Positions 6,308 through 11,824 of a stretch of DNA of 12,131 nucleotides are shown in pieces. How positions within the stretch are numbered: the stretch's first letter is position 1; each line of letters opens with the position of its first letter. This DNA is from an uncultured Oscillibacter sp. (GTDB lineage: Bacteria > Bacillota > Clostridia > Oscillospirales > Oscillospiraceae). Where the stretch lies: positions 1 to 12,131 of the forward strand of contig NZ_URDP01000051.1 of the NCBI RefSeq assembly GCF_900546705.1, given 5' to 3'. Under the pieces are notes generated by a model. That model saw only the letters and a list, made by a program, of their open reading frames with translations, was not told the DNA's origin and did not search any database. A program made the position numbers and the translations under genes.

Positions 6308-6469
6308 CCGACAGGTGCCATCTCCCTGTCCAAGCGTCCGCCGGGACGTTCGTTCGGCACTGATGCCGTTCTCTAAACAAAAAAATGGAGGTCGCCCGGG
6401 CCTTAACCGCGGGCTTTTTGTGTGTGCTGATGCAAAAGACCTCCGAACGATTGCAGGAGGTCTTTTCTT
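6308..6469 (+). promoter_or_regulatory. Structured queT leader, candidate preQ1-type riboswitch
   Basis: Four hairpins can be drawn before queT. GACAGG/CCTGTC (6310-6315 with 6325-6330) is first. CGTCC/GGACG, with flanking pairs (6333-6350), is second. CGGCA/TGCCG (6355-6359 with 6364-6368) is third. GCCCG/CGGGC (6394-6398 with 6410-6414), followed by TTTTT, is fourth. The core is a three-way choice: GACCTCC (6438-6444) is complementary both to GGAGGTC at 6387-6393 and to the identical GGAGGTC at 6456-6462, which holds the queT Shine-Dalgarno. The second pairing extends to 11 perfect bp (6434-6444 with 6456-6466) and would hide the ribosome-binding site. queT genes in other Firmicutes are controlled by preQ1 riboswitches, including class III in Clostridia. 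The class cannot be assigned by eye and no consensus motif was matched. Confidence 0.6.
6394..6419 (+). terminator. Possible attenuator hairpin inside the queT leader
   Basis: GCCCG (6394-6398) pairs with CGGGC (6410-6414), extendable by GG/CC with a bulged G, and is followed at once by TTTTT (6415-6419). It has the form of a weak intrinsic terminator within the leader, so control could include premature termination as well as masking of the ribosome-binding site. It could equally be an aptamer helix. Confidence 0.35.
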
Positions 6470-6970
6470 ATGTCCCGAAATTCCTGGTCCGTCCGCCGTC
6501 TGGCCATGTCCGGCATCATTGCCGCCATCTACGCCGCCCTGACGCTGCTGCTGCCCATTCCCCAGTACGGCGGAGTCCAGCTGCGGGTGGCGGAGGCCAT
6601 GACCGTGCTGCCCTTTTTCTTTCCGGAGGCCATCCCCGGCCTGGCCGTGGGGTGCTTTTTGGCCAACCTGCTGGGCTCCCCCTACGTGCTGGACTGGATC
6701 TTCGGCACGCTGGCCACGCTGCTGGCCGCCCTGTGGACGTCCCGGATCAAGCACCGGGCCCTGGCCCCCCTTCCTCCGGTGGTGTGCAACGCGGTGATCG
6801 TGGGCGGGGAGATCGCCTACTTTGCCACGCTGGACGGCGCCGCCTTCTGGCCCGCCTACGCCTTCAACGCCCTGACCGTGGGCCTGGGGGAGGCCATTGC
6901 CTGCTTTGTGCTGGGGTCGCTGCTGCTGCGGGCGCTGGAGCGGACCAACGCCGTCAAGCGCATGGGCTGA
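6470..6970 (+). CDS. queT: QueT family queuosine-precursor transporter (membrane component)
   Basis: 166 residues, typical for QueT. It is an integral membrane protein with about five or six hydrophobic helices (near 12-30, 43-58, 62-75, 78-97, 102-122 and 136-157). Family-like segments are YGGVQLRVAEAMTVLP at 33-48, PGLAVGCFLANLLG at 56-69 and LDWIFGTLATLLAALW at 74-89. QueT proteins are thought to act as substrate-binding units of ECF-type vitamin transporters importing a queuosine precursor such as preQ1 or queuine. The energising EcfA/EcfT genes are not in the window. ATG 6470 follows GGAGG (6456-6460), which can be masked in the 6434-6466 hairpin. The gene stands alone between its own promoter and the terminator at 6981-7014, as expected for a riboswitch-controlled single transporter. 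The exact substrate is inferred from the family. Confidence 0.88.
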   Translation: MSRNSWSVRRLAMSGIIAAIYAALTLLLPIPQYGGVQLRVAEAMTVLPFFFPEAIPGLAVGCFLANLLGSPYVLDWIFGTLATLLAALWTSRIKHRALAPLPPVVCNAVIVGGEIAYFATLDGAAFWPAYAFNALTVGLGEAIACFVLGSLLLRALERTNAVKRMG

Positions 6971-6980
6971 GGACACACTC

Positions 6981-7014
6981 CGGGGGCTTCACGGTCTGTG
7001 AAGCCCCCGTTTTT
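6981..7014 (+). terminator. Intrinsic terminator after queT
   Basis: Perfect 12-bp stem CGGGGGCTTCAC (6981-6992) with GTGAAGCCCCCG (6998-7009), five-base loop GGTCT, then TTTTT (7010-7014), ten bases after the queT stop. Confidence 0.95.
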
Positions 7015-7022
7015 CCCGTTTC

Positions 7023-7037
7023 CGGAAAAATTTTCCG
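7023..7037. repeat. 15-bp near-palindrome upstream of the fprA promoter
   Basis: CGGAAAA and TTTTCCG flank a single central A, a perfect inverted repeat with 7-bp arms. It lies 27 bases upstream of the fprA -35 hexamer. It could be a regulator site for an oxygen- or stress-responsive fprA. No known regulator consensus was matched. Confidence 0.25.
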
Positions 7038-7064
7038 CTCCCCCCCTGGCCGGTCCCATAGTCC

Positions 7065-7093
7065 TTGAAAATCCCGGCACAGTGTGATAGGAT
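7065..7093 (+). promoter_or_regulatory. Candidate sigma-A promoter of fprA
   Basis: -35 TTGAAA (7065-7070, five of six), 17-base spacer ending in TGA (extended -10), then TAGGAT (7088-7093, four of six). An overlapping GATAAT (7091-7096) is a better hexamer but at 20-base spacing. The leader would be about 90 bases. Much of it is T-rich and no strong hairpin was seen there. Confidence 0.45.
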
Positions 7094-7188
7094 AATCGCT
7101 GGAATATCCCTTTTGCCTCGATTCCGCTGTTTTTTGGTCGAATCTTACACATAAAATCTGCGTACGCGCATTGCTTTGGAGGTAGCCT

Positions 7189-8340
7189 ATGATCACGAAG
7201 GACATTGTTTACATCGGCGCGGATGACAAGGACCTGGACCTGTTCGAGGGGCAATACTCCGTCCCCAACGGGGTATCCTATAACTCCTATGTCATTCTGG
7301 ACGAGAAGATCGCCGTGATGGATACGGTGGACCAGCGCAAGAGCCAGGAGTTTCTGGCCAATCTGGAAAAGGCGCTGGACGGCCGCCAGCCGGATTACCT
7401 GGTGGTCAACCATGTGGAGCCCGACCACGCCGCCACCATCCTGCCCCTTCTGGAAAAGTATCCCTCTTTGCGTCTGGTAGGCAATGCCAAGACCTTCCAG
7501 ATGCTGCTGCTCTACTTCCCCAGCCTGGATCTGAGCCAGGCCGTCACCGTCAAGGAGGGGGACACCCTCTGCCTGGGCCGCCACACCCTGCATTTTGTCC
7601 TGGCGCCCATGGTGCACTGGCCCGAGGTCATGATGACCTATGACGAGTGCGACAAGGTTCTCTTCAGCGCCGATGGCTTCGGCAAGTTCGGCGCCCTGGA
7701 CACCGACGAGGACTGGGACTGCGAGGCCCGCCGCTACTACTTCAACATCGTGGGCAAGTACGGTCCCCAGGTGCAGGCGGTTTTGAAGAAGGCCGCCGGT
7801 CTGGACATCCAGATCATCTGCCCCCTCCACGGCCCGGTGCTCAAGGACAACCTGTCCCATTACCTGGAAAAGTACGACCTGTGGAGCCGTTACGCCGTGG
7901 AGGACGAGGGCGTGTTCATCGCCACCGCCTCCATCCACGGCAACACCGCCCACGCAGTGGAAAAGCTGACGGAGCTGCTGCATGCCAAGGGCTGCGCCGC
8001 GGTGGAGGTGGCAGACCTGACCCGGGGCGACATCTCCGTGGCCCTGGAGGACGCCTTCCGCTACGGCAAAGTGGTGCTGGCCGCCTCCTCCTACAATGCC
8101 GGCGTCATGCCCGCCATGGAGGACTTCCTCCATCATCTCAAGGGCAAGAACTATCAAAAGCGCACGGTGGCCCTCATCGAAAACGGCTCCTGGGCTCCCT
8201 CCGCCGCCCGCACCATGAAGGAGATCCTCTCCCAGATGAAGGAGATCACCGTGGTGGAGCCTGTGGTGACGCTGCGGGGCGCCTTCAAGGAGACCGATGT
8301 CCCCGCTCTGGAGGCTCTGGCCGACGCGCTGCTGGCCTGA
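7189..8340 (+). CDS. fprA: Flavodiiron protein (class A, FprA-type oxygen reductase)
   Basis: 383 residues, the size of class A flavodiiron proteins. The N-terminal metallo-beta-lactamase-like domain carries the diiron ligands: H75-x-E77-x-D79 with H80 in NHVEPDHAA, H143 in MVHWPE, D162 in SADGFGKFG and H214 in CPLHGP. The C-terminal flavodoxin domain begins near 240 with the FMN phosphate loop TASIHGNT (246-253) and a later loop AASSYNAGVMP. No rubredoxin or flavin-reductase domain is fused at the C-terminus, so an external donor is needed. In clostridia this is rubredoxin, which is encoded about 0.9 kb away on the other strand. The enzyme reduces oxygen to water (some members reduce NO) in the cytoplasm. 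ATG 7189 has GGAGG (7178-7182) six bases before it. It is a single-gene unit ending in the terminator at 8357-8393. Confidence 0.95.
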   Translation: MITKDIVYIGADDKDLDLFEGQYSVPNGVSYNSYVILDEKIAVMDTVDQRKSQEFLANLEKALDGRQPDYLVVNHVEPDHAATILPLLEKYPSLRLVGNAKTFQMLLLYFPSLDLSQAVTVKEGDTLCLGRHTLHFVLAPMVHWPEVMMTYDECDKVLFSADGFGKFGALDTDEDWDCEARRYYFNIVGKYGPQVQAVLKKAAGLDIQIICPLHGPVLKDNLSHYLEKYDLWSRYAVEDEGVFIATASIHGNTAHAVEKLTELLHAKGCAAVEVADLTRGDISVALEDAFRYGKVVLAASSYNAGVMPAMEDFLHHLKGKNYQKRTVALIENGSWAPSAARTMKEILSQMKEITVVEPVVTLRGAFKETDVPALEALADALLA

Positions 8341-8356
8341 TTGCCCCTCAAAACAC

Positions 8357-8393
8357 AAAACAAGGCACCGGCCGGGCCGGTGCCTTGTTTTTT
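8357..8393. terminator. Bidirectional terminator between convergent fprA and the DUF1624 gene
   Basis: Perfect 16-bp stem (8357-8372 with 8376-8391) closing the three-base loop CGG; core ACAAGGCACCGGC with GCCGGTGCCTTGT. On the plus strand it runs into six T (8388-8393). On the minus strand the arm ends in TTTT. It abuts the stop of the minus-strand gene (8392-8394). Confidence 0.92.
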
Positions 8394-9138
8394 ATTTGGT
8401 CAGATACTCCGCCGCCGTCATCAGTCCGTAGAGCACCGGCTGATGGACAAGATAGAGCAGCAACGACCGCCGCCCCAGCCACATGAGGGGCCGTATCCGC
8501 CCCCGCCGGAGAATGGGCCGGTCCTTCCACAGCGGGAACAAAAACCAGCCCGCCCAGAAGAGGAAGATCCACGGCAGGAGGGAGAAGTAGTCCGTGGACG
8601 TGAACTCCGGCGTGGGAAAGCCCAGCACCGCCAGTGCGTCGGTGGTGTACAGCGACTCCGGCAGCACCTCCATGCCCAGCAGCACCCCCTCGTCAATCTG
8701 GCGGGTGGCGGCGAACAGCACCCCGGAGCACACCGCCCCCCAGACCGGCGGGACACGCTCCAGCAGCGGCCCCAGGGCCCAGGTCACCGCGGCGGCCAGT
8801 CCCAGAAACGTCAAAATGCCCCAGCGGACCGCGTCCTCCGGCATGACGATCTCCGTCACCGCCATGACCAGTACCCCCGCGGCGAACACCTTGGCCGCAT
8901 GGCGCAGAGGACGGCGGCTCAGGCGGGTGCAGAAGCCGGACAGGAGGATAAAGCTCCAGCAGATGGCCTGCTGCCACAAAAAGCCCGGCCACCCGTCGTA
9001 CCAGGGAAGGTCCCAGCCCCCCAGATTCACCGCGTCCCAGAGGGCGTGATAGGCCACCATCACCACCAGGGTGGCCCCCCGGATGGTGTCCAGCAGCGGA
9101 TAGCGTCCCGCGGCGGTTTTCTGTACGCCGGTGCTCAA
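8392..9138 (-). CDS. DUF1624 / heparan-alpha-glucosaminide N-acetyltransferase-like membrane protein
   Basis: 248 residues, the usual length of bacterial DUF1624 proteins. It is a multi-pass membrane protein with about seven hydrophobic helices. Family signs are RYPLLDTIRG at 12-21 followed by the first helix and H31 in MVAYHALWD (the conserved His thought to take part in acetyl transfer), RWGILTFLGL near 105-114, and GRRSLLLYLVHQPVLYG at 222-238. The family is thought to move an acetyl group across the membrane onto an amino sugar; the bacterial substrate is unknown. The frame stays open far upstream into the rubredoxin gene, but that part is only its antisense. TTG 9138 is chosen because GGGGAGG (9147-9153) lies eight bases upstream and a near-consensus promoter precedes it. 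ATGs between that promoter and the TTG are out of frame. It has its own promoter and shares its terminator with fprA. Confidence 0.8.
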   Translation of the reverse strand: MSTGVQKTAAGRYPLLDTIRGATLVVMVAYHALWDAVNLGGWDLPWYDGWPGFLWQQAICWSFILLSGFCTRLSRRPLRHAAKVFAAGVLVMAVTEIVMPEDAVRWGILTFLGLAAAVTWALGPLLERVPPVWGAVCSGVLFAATRQIDEGVLLGMEVLPESLYTTDALAVLGFPTPEFTSTDYFSLLPWIFLFWAGWFLFPLWKDRPILRRGRIRPLMWLGRRSLLLYLVHQPVLYGLMTAAEYLTK

Positions 9139-9146
9139 GTCCCATT

Positions 9147-9153
9147 CCTCCCC
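9147..9153 (-). promoter_or_regulatory. Ribosome-binding site that decides the TTG start of the DUF1624 gene
   Basis: GGGGAGG on the minus strand, eight bases before TTG 9138. The ATG in between, at 9145, opens another frame that is only a shadow. The ATG at 9166 reads ten codons into a stop. Confidence 0.6.
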
Positions 9154-9171
9154 GCCTGTTTTTCCATCTGT

Positions 9172-9200
9172 ATTGTAAAAATCCCCGCCCGTCCTGTCAA
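9172..9200 (-). promoter_or_regulatory. Strong sigma-A promoter of the DUF1624 gene
   Basis: The minus strand reads a perfect -35 TTGACA (9200-9195), a 17-base spacer and -10 TACAAT (9177-9172, five of six). Transcription would start near 9165, giving a leader of about 27 bases. This is the closest match to the consensus in the window. Confidence 0.75.
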
Positions 9201-9230
9201 CGGGTCCGGGGCAGATTCTGCAAAAGGCAG

Positions 9231-9260
9231 AAAAACGCCGCCCGGATGGGCGGCGTTTTT
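9231..9260 (-). terminator. Intrinsic terminator after rubredoxin
   Basis: Perfect 13-bp stem AAAAACGCCGCCC (9231-9243) with GGGCGGCGTTTTT (9248-9260), four-base loop GGAT. Read on the minus strand it ends in TTTTT, two bases after the rubredoxin stop. It is symmetrical and could also stop plus-strand transcription. Confidence 0.9.
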
Positions 9261-9262
9261 GA

Positions 9263-9421
9263 TTACTTCTCCTCGAATTCGTCCTTGCCGGCGCCGCACA
9301 GGGGGCACACCCAGTCGGCGGGAAGGTCTTCCCACTTGGTGCCGGGGGCAATTCCGTTGTCGGGATCACCGGCAGCCTCGTCATACACGTATCCGCAGAG
9401 CACGCACTCATACTTTTTCAT
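9263..9421 (-). CDS. Rubredoxin
   Basis: 52 residues, a full-length rubredoxin. It is a small cytoplasmic one-iron electron carrier with the iron held by four cysteines: C6 and C9 in ECVLCGYVYD, C39 and C42 in WVCPLCGAGKDEF. Other family residues are present: DPDNGIAPGTKWEDLP at 19-34 and an acidic C-terminus. ATG 9421 has AAGGAGG (9430-9436) eight bases upstream and an extended -10 promoter at 9463-9471. It is likely to pass electrons to the flavodiiron protein encoded at 7189-8340, as shown for clostridial FprA; that link here is inference from proximity and family. The gene lies between the pyruvyl transferase fusion and the DUF1624 gene on the same strand, but the downstream terminator separates it from the latter. 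Confidence 0.97.
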   Translation of the reverse strand: MKKYECVLCGYVYDEAAGDPDNGIAPGTKWEDLPADWVCPLCGAGKDEFEEK

Positions 9422-9462
9422 TGTTCTTGCCTCCTTATGGCTTTTTTGTTTGGATGATCTGC

Positions 9463-9471
9463 ATTATAGCA
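9463..9471 (-). promoter_or_regulatory. Extended -10 promoter of rubredoxin
   Basis: The minus strand reads TGCTATAAT (9471-9463): a perfect TATAAT with the extended TGN element. No clear -35 hexamer is seen 17 bases upstream, as is common for extended -10 promoters. Transcription would start near 9456, about 35 bases before the ATG. Confidence 0.6.
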
Positions 9472-9488
9472 GAGTATTCCCCGAAATG

Positions 9489-9506
9489 CTGTTGTTTTTC
9501 CAACAG
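9489..9506. repeat. Inverted repeat upstream of the rubredoxin promoter
   Basis: CTGTTG (9489-9494) and CAACAG (9501-9506) are perfect 6-bp arms around the six-base spacer TTTTTC. It lies two bases after the upstream gene's stop and 17 bases upstream of the extended -10. It could be an operator for rubredoxin. As a terminator it is poor, since no T-run follows on the minus strand. It does not fit the Rex or PerR consensus I know. Confidence 0.3.
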
Positions 9507-9508
9507 TC

Positions 9509-11824
9509 TCAACGAATTTTTTTCCGCAGCTTCTCCTTGACCTCCGGGCTGAGCAGCTTGGCGGCAGCCCGTACCGGCAGCGGCCGCAGGGCGAAGAAGC
9601 GTTTGCGCACCTGCTCAAAGGGCTCCAGGGCATAGGAGGCAAAAAACGCGGAGCGGTCGGCGGGCTGGGCAATGGGGGAAGCCAGCCGGGGATTGCCGGC
9701 GATGGCCCGCTCCAGAGGAAATTTCTCCTTGGCCAGAGGCAGCTGATCGAAAAGATGGCTGCCGTGGGCGGTGTTGACCAACAGCAGGGAAACGCCCTTT
9801 TCCTGCTGGTCGGGCAGCTCGTCGGGCCGCAGGCCCCAGAAGTCGCCCAGAGTGAAGTCACCCACCCGGCTGACGGACGTGTAGGCGCAGCGGTAACAGC
9901 TGGGCCGCAGGAACAGCGCCCGGCCGAAGGCGTGGCCGTACTCGGTGGCGAACAGCGGCGCGGAGTCCACGCTGCCGTCGGTATACACCACGGTAAAGTG
10001 GCTGTCCTTCCAGCCGGTGACCTTGTTGCGGAAGCGCACGGCCTGAACCGTCTTGCCCTTGCGGTGCTCAATGGAGCGGACCATATCCTCCCACACACCG
10101 GGGGACGGCACGCCGTGGCAGACGAGATCGCAGGTCACCAGGTTCTCCGGGCGGGTGCCCAGGTAATGATAGAGCCCATCCACCTGGCAGGGGGTACCGG
10201 AAAAGAGCACCATGCGGCTTTCCAGCCAGTGCTTGACCTCCCGGTAGCAGTCCCCCAGATCACTTTGCACATATTTGGCGCCCCGCAGCCGCCACAGCTC
10301 CTCCTTGCGGAAGCAGGCCACATGGCGCAGGTGCTGATGGCCGTCCATGGCGGCGCCGAACACCACACCGCCGCACTCGAGCACATACCCGGCCAGCAGG
10401 GAGAAAACACCGCCGGAGGTGGAGTCCTTGCGGATGTCCTCGGCCCGGTTCCAGGCGGCAAAGGCAGCCGGCAGCGGACGCTCCGGCCGCTCCCGGAGGG
10501 CCGGGCACACGGCGGTGCAGTGTCCGCAGCGGACGCACAGGTCACTGTGGATCACCGGGTAGAGAAAGCCCTCCTTGTCCCGTTCCATGGTGATGGCATC
10601 CTTGGGACAGCCGCTGGCACAGGCGCCGCAGCCGGTACAGTGAAGGTGACTTGCCAGCCGGGGCAGACTGCTTCCCTCCGCCGGCTCCTCCGCCGCCGGC
10701 TCCTCCGCCGCCGGCTCCTCCAGCGGCTCGTCGGCCAGGGCATGGCGAAGATACTCCACCGAATCCCGCCGGGCGTGCTCCAGCCGCCGCTCCACCTCGG
10801 ACCAGCAGATGGCATCGTCCACGCCGGCGGTGTCGCCCTTGCCCACCACCCGGTTTTCAAGGCCCAGGCGGCTGAGGAGGCTGAAGGTGCGGGAACTCTC
10901 CGGCGCGGCCAGCTCGCTGGGGGCCACGGCGGTGAAAAAGGGCTTTTGGAACTGGACGGAAAACACCGTCCCATGGAAGGAGTTGGTGCACACATAGCTG
11001 GCACCCCGGAACCACCCCAGAAACTCCGCCGGGCCCGCGTCCAGCACGCAGCGGGCCTTGGGGTGCACCCGCTGGCGGATGCCGCAAAGCTGCACCACCG
11101 GCAGTCCCGTCTCCTCCGCCAGGCGGCGGATATAGGGGACCAGCGGGCCGGGCTTGCTGATGCAGTAGCACAGAATATAGCCGCCCTTTTCCGCCGGTGG
11201 CGAGGCAATGGCGCTCCAGGCGTTCCGGTCCAGCAGCAGCGTGGGGTCCAGCACCACCGGCACAGTCTTGCCCATCACCTGCTCCACGATGGTCTGTCCC
11301 TGCCGCTCCCGGACGGAGATGTGGGAAAAGGCGTCCAGGTATCCCCGCAGCTCGTCCTCCATCCCCTCCGGCACCGACGGGATACCGAAGGAGGGGGCGT
11401 AGGCGATCTTCCGCTTTTGGGAGAAGGCGCCGAAAAACACCGGGTCGAACTTCCCATCCGGAAAGATTTTCGGGTTCCAGATCTGATCGCTGCCGGAGAG
11501 AATCACATCGTAGGGAAGGGCCGCGCCCGCCAGCTCCGACGCGCTCTCGTAGCGATGGGAAGAGCGTTTGAGGTACTGGCGGGAGAAGGCCTCAAAGCGG
11601 TCGTAGCGGGCCTTGAGGGCTCCGTAGTGCAGCGCGGTGTGGGCGTCGGCCGCGGCGCTGCCAAGGCCCGTAGGAGCGCGGAAGAGGGCGTTATTTTGGT
11701 TGACGTAGTAGTCCACGATCTCACACTCGCCGCCCAGGGCCTCCACCGCCCGCTCCGTGGCGCAGGCCTGCAGCATGGCCCCGTAGTGGTGAATGTGGTA
11801 AAAGGTGACAAGTCCGATCTTCAA
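9509..11824 (-). CDS. Polysaccharide pyruvyl transferase fused to an FrhB-like two-[4Fe-4S] domain
   Basis: 771 residues with two enzyme domains. Residues 1-~360 are a polysaccharide pyruvyl transferase domain: KIGLVTFYHIHHYGAMLQA at 2-20, ILSGSDQIWNP at 108-118, VLDPTLLL at 191-198 and CTNSFHGTVFS at 279-289. Such enzymes put pyruvate from phosphoenolpyruvate onto surface sugars. A Glu/Pro/Ala repeat linker follows (~366-384). Residues ~393-760 resemble the coenzyme F420 hydrogenase/dehydrogenase beta subunit: C396/C399/C402/C406 and C430/C433/C436/C440 as two 4Fe-4S clusters, STSGGVFSLLAGYVLE at 468-483, FSGTPCQVDGL at 541-551, CDLVCHGVPSP at 565-575, CYRCAY at 643-648 and GDFTLGDFWGL at 655-665. 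The start is TTG 11824, overlapping the upstream TGA as TTGA. The frame remains open to 12118 only as a shadow of the upstream gene. The two domains are often separate neighbours; the redox partner and sugar are unknown. Confidence 0.85.
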   Translation of the reverse strand: MKIGLVTFYHIHHYGAMLQACATERAVEALGGECEIVDYYVNQNNALFRAPTGLGSAAADAHTALHYGALKARYDRFEAFSRQYLKRSSHRYESASELAGAALPYDVILSGSDQIWNPKIFPDGKFDPVFFGAFSQKRKIAYAPSFGIPSVPEGMEDELRGYLDAFSHISVRERQGQTIVEQVMGKTVPVVLDPTLLLDRNAWSAIASPPAEKGGYILCYCISKPGPLVPYIRRLAEETGLPVVQLCGIRQRVHPKARCVLDAGPAEFLGWFRGASYVCTNSFHGTVFSVQFQKPFFTAVAPSELAAPESSRTFSLLSRLGLENRVVGKGDTAGVDDAICWSEVERRLEHARRDSVEYLRHALADEPLEEPAAEEPAAEEPAEGSSLPRLASHLHCTGCGACASGCPKDAITMERDKEGFLYPVIHSDLCVRCGHCTAVCPALRERPERPLPAAFAAWNRAEDIRKDSTSGGVFSLLAGYVLECGGVVFGAAMDGHQHLRHVACFRKEELWRLRGAKYVQSDLGDCYREVKHWLESRMVLFSGTPCQVDGLYHYLGTRPENLVTCDLVCHGVPSPGVWEDMVRSIEHRKGKTVQAVRFRNKVTGWKDSHFTVVYTDGSVDSAPLFATEYGHAFGRALFLRPSCYRCAYTSVSRVGDFTLGDFWGLRPDELPDQQEKGVSLLLVNTAHGSHLFDQLPLAKEKFPLERAIAGNPRLASPIAQPADRSAFFASYALEPFEQVRKRFFALRPLPVRAAAKLLSPEVKEKLRKKIR
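10681..10721. repeat. 15-bp tandem repeat encoding the interdomain linker
   Basis: The unit CCGGCTCCTCCGCCG occurs twice in full (10681-10695, 10696-10710) and then as a partial third copy (first 11 bases). On the minus strand it encodes EEPAA-type repeats between the two domains of the fusion protein. Being a multiple of three, copy-number change would lengthen or shorten the linker without a frameshift. Confidence 0.85.

Noticed and set aside
6310..6335. Class I preQ1 riboswitch in the first queT leader hairpin
   Set aside because: The C-rich loop is loosely similar, but the A-rich tail that completes the class I pseudoknot is missing right after the hairpin.
6363..6542. Possible leader peptide starting at ATG 6363 before queT
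   Set aside because: It has no ribosome-binding site and reads on into queT without a stop suited to a short attenuator peptide. The base-pairing explanation fits better.
6385..7068. 227-residue frame starting at an ATG inside the queT leader
   Set aside because: It overlaps queT in another frame, turns Arg/Gly/Pro-rich, and runs through the queT terminator.
7134..7143. Spo0A-box-like TTGGTCGAAT upstream of fprA
   Set aside because: It has one mismatch in the TGTCGAA core, is a single copy, and lies downstream of the likely promoter. A short match of this kind is expected by chance.
6856..8358. 500-residue open frame on the minus strand across fprA
   Set aside because: Antisense shadow of fprA and the queT end. 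It has no start signal and would run through the queT terminator.
9489..9506. Terminator for the pyruvyl transferase fusion gene
   Set aside because: The stem is only six bp and no T-run follows on the minus strand, so it is listed only as an inverted repeat.
8341..9540. 399-residue plus-strand frame
   Set aside because: It covers the minus-strand DUF1624 and rubredoxin genes in antisense and has the Pro/Arg/Gln composition of a shadow.
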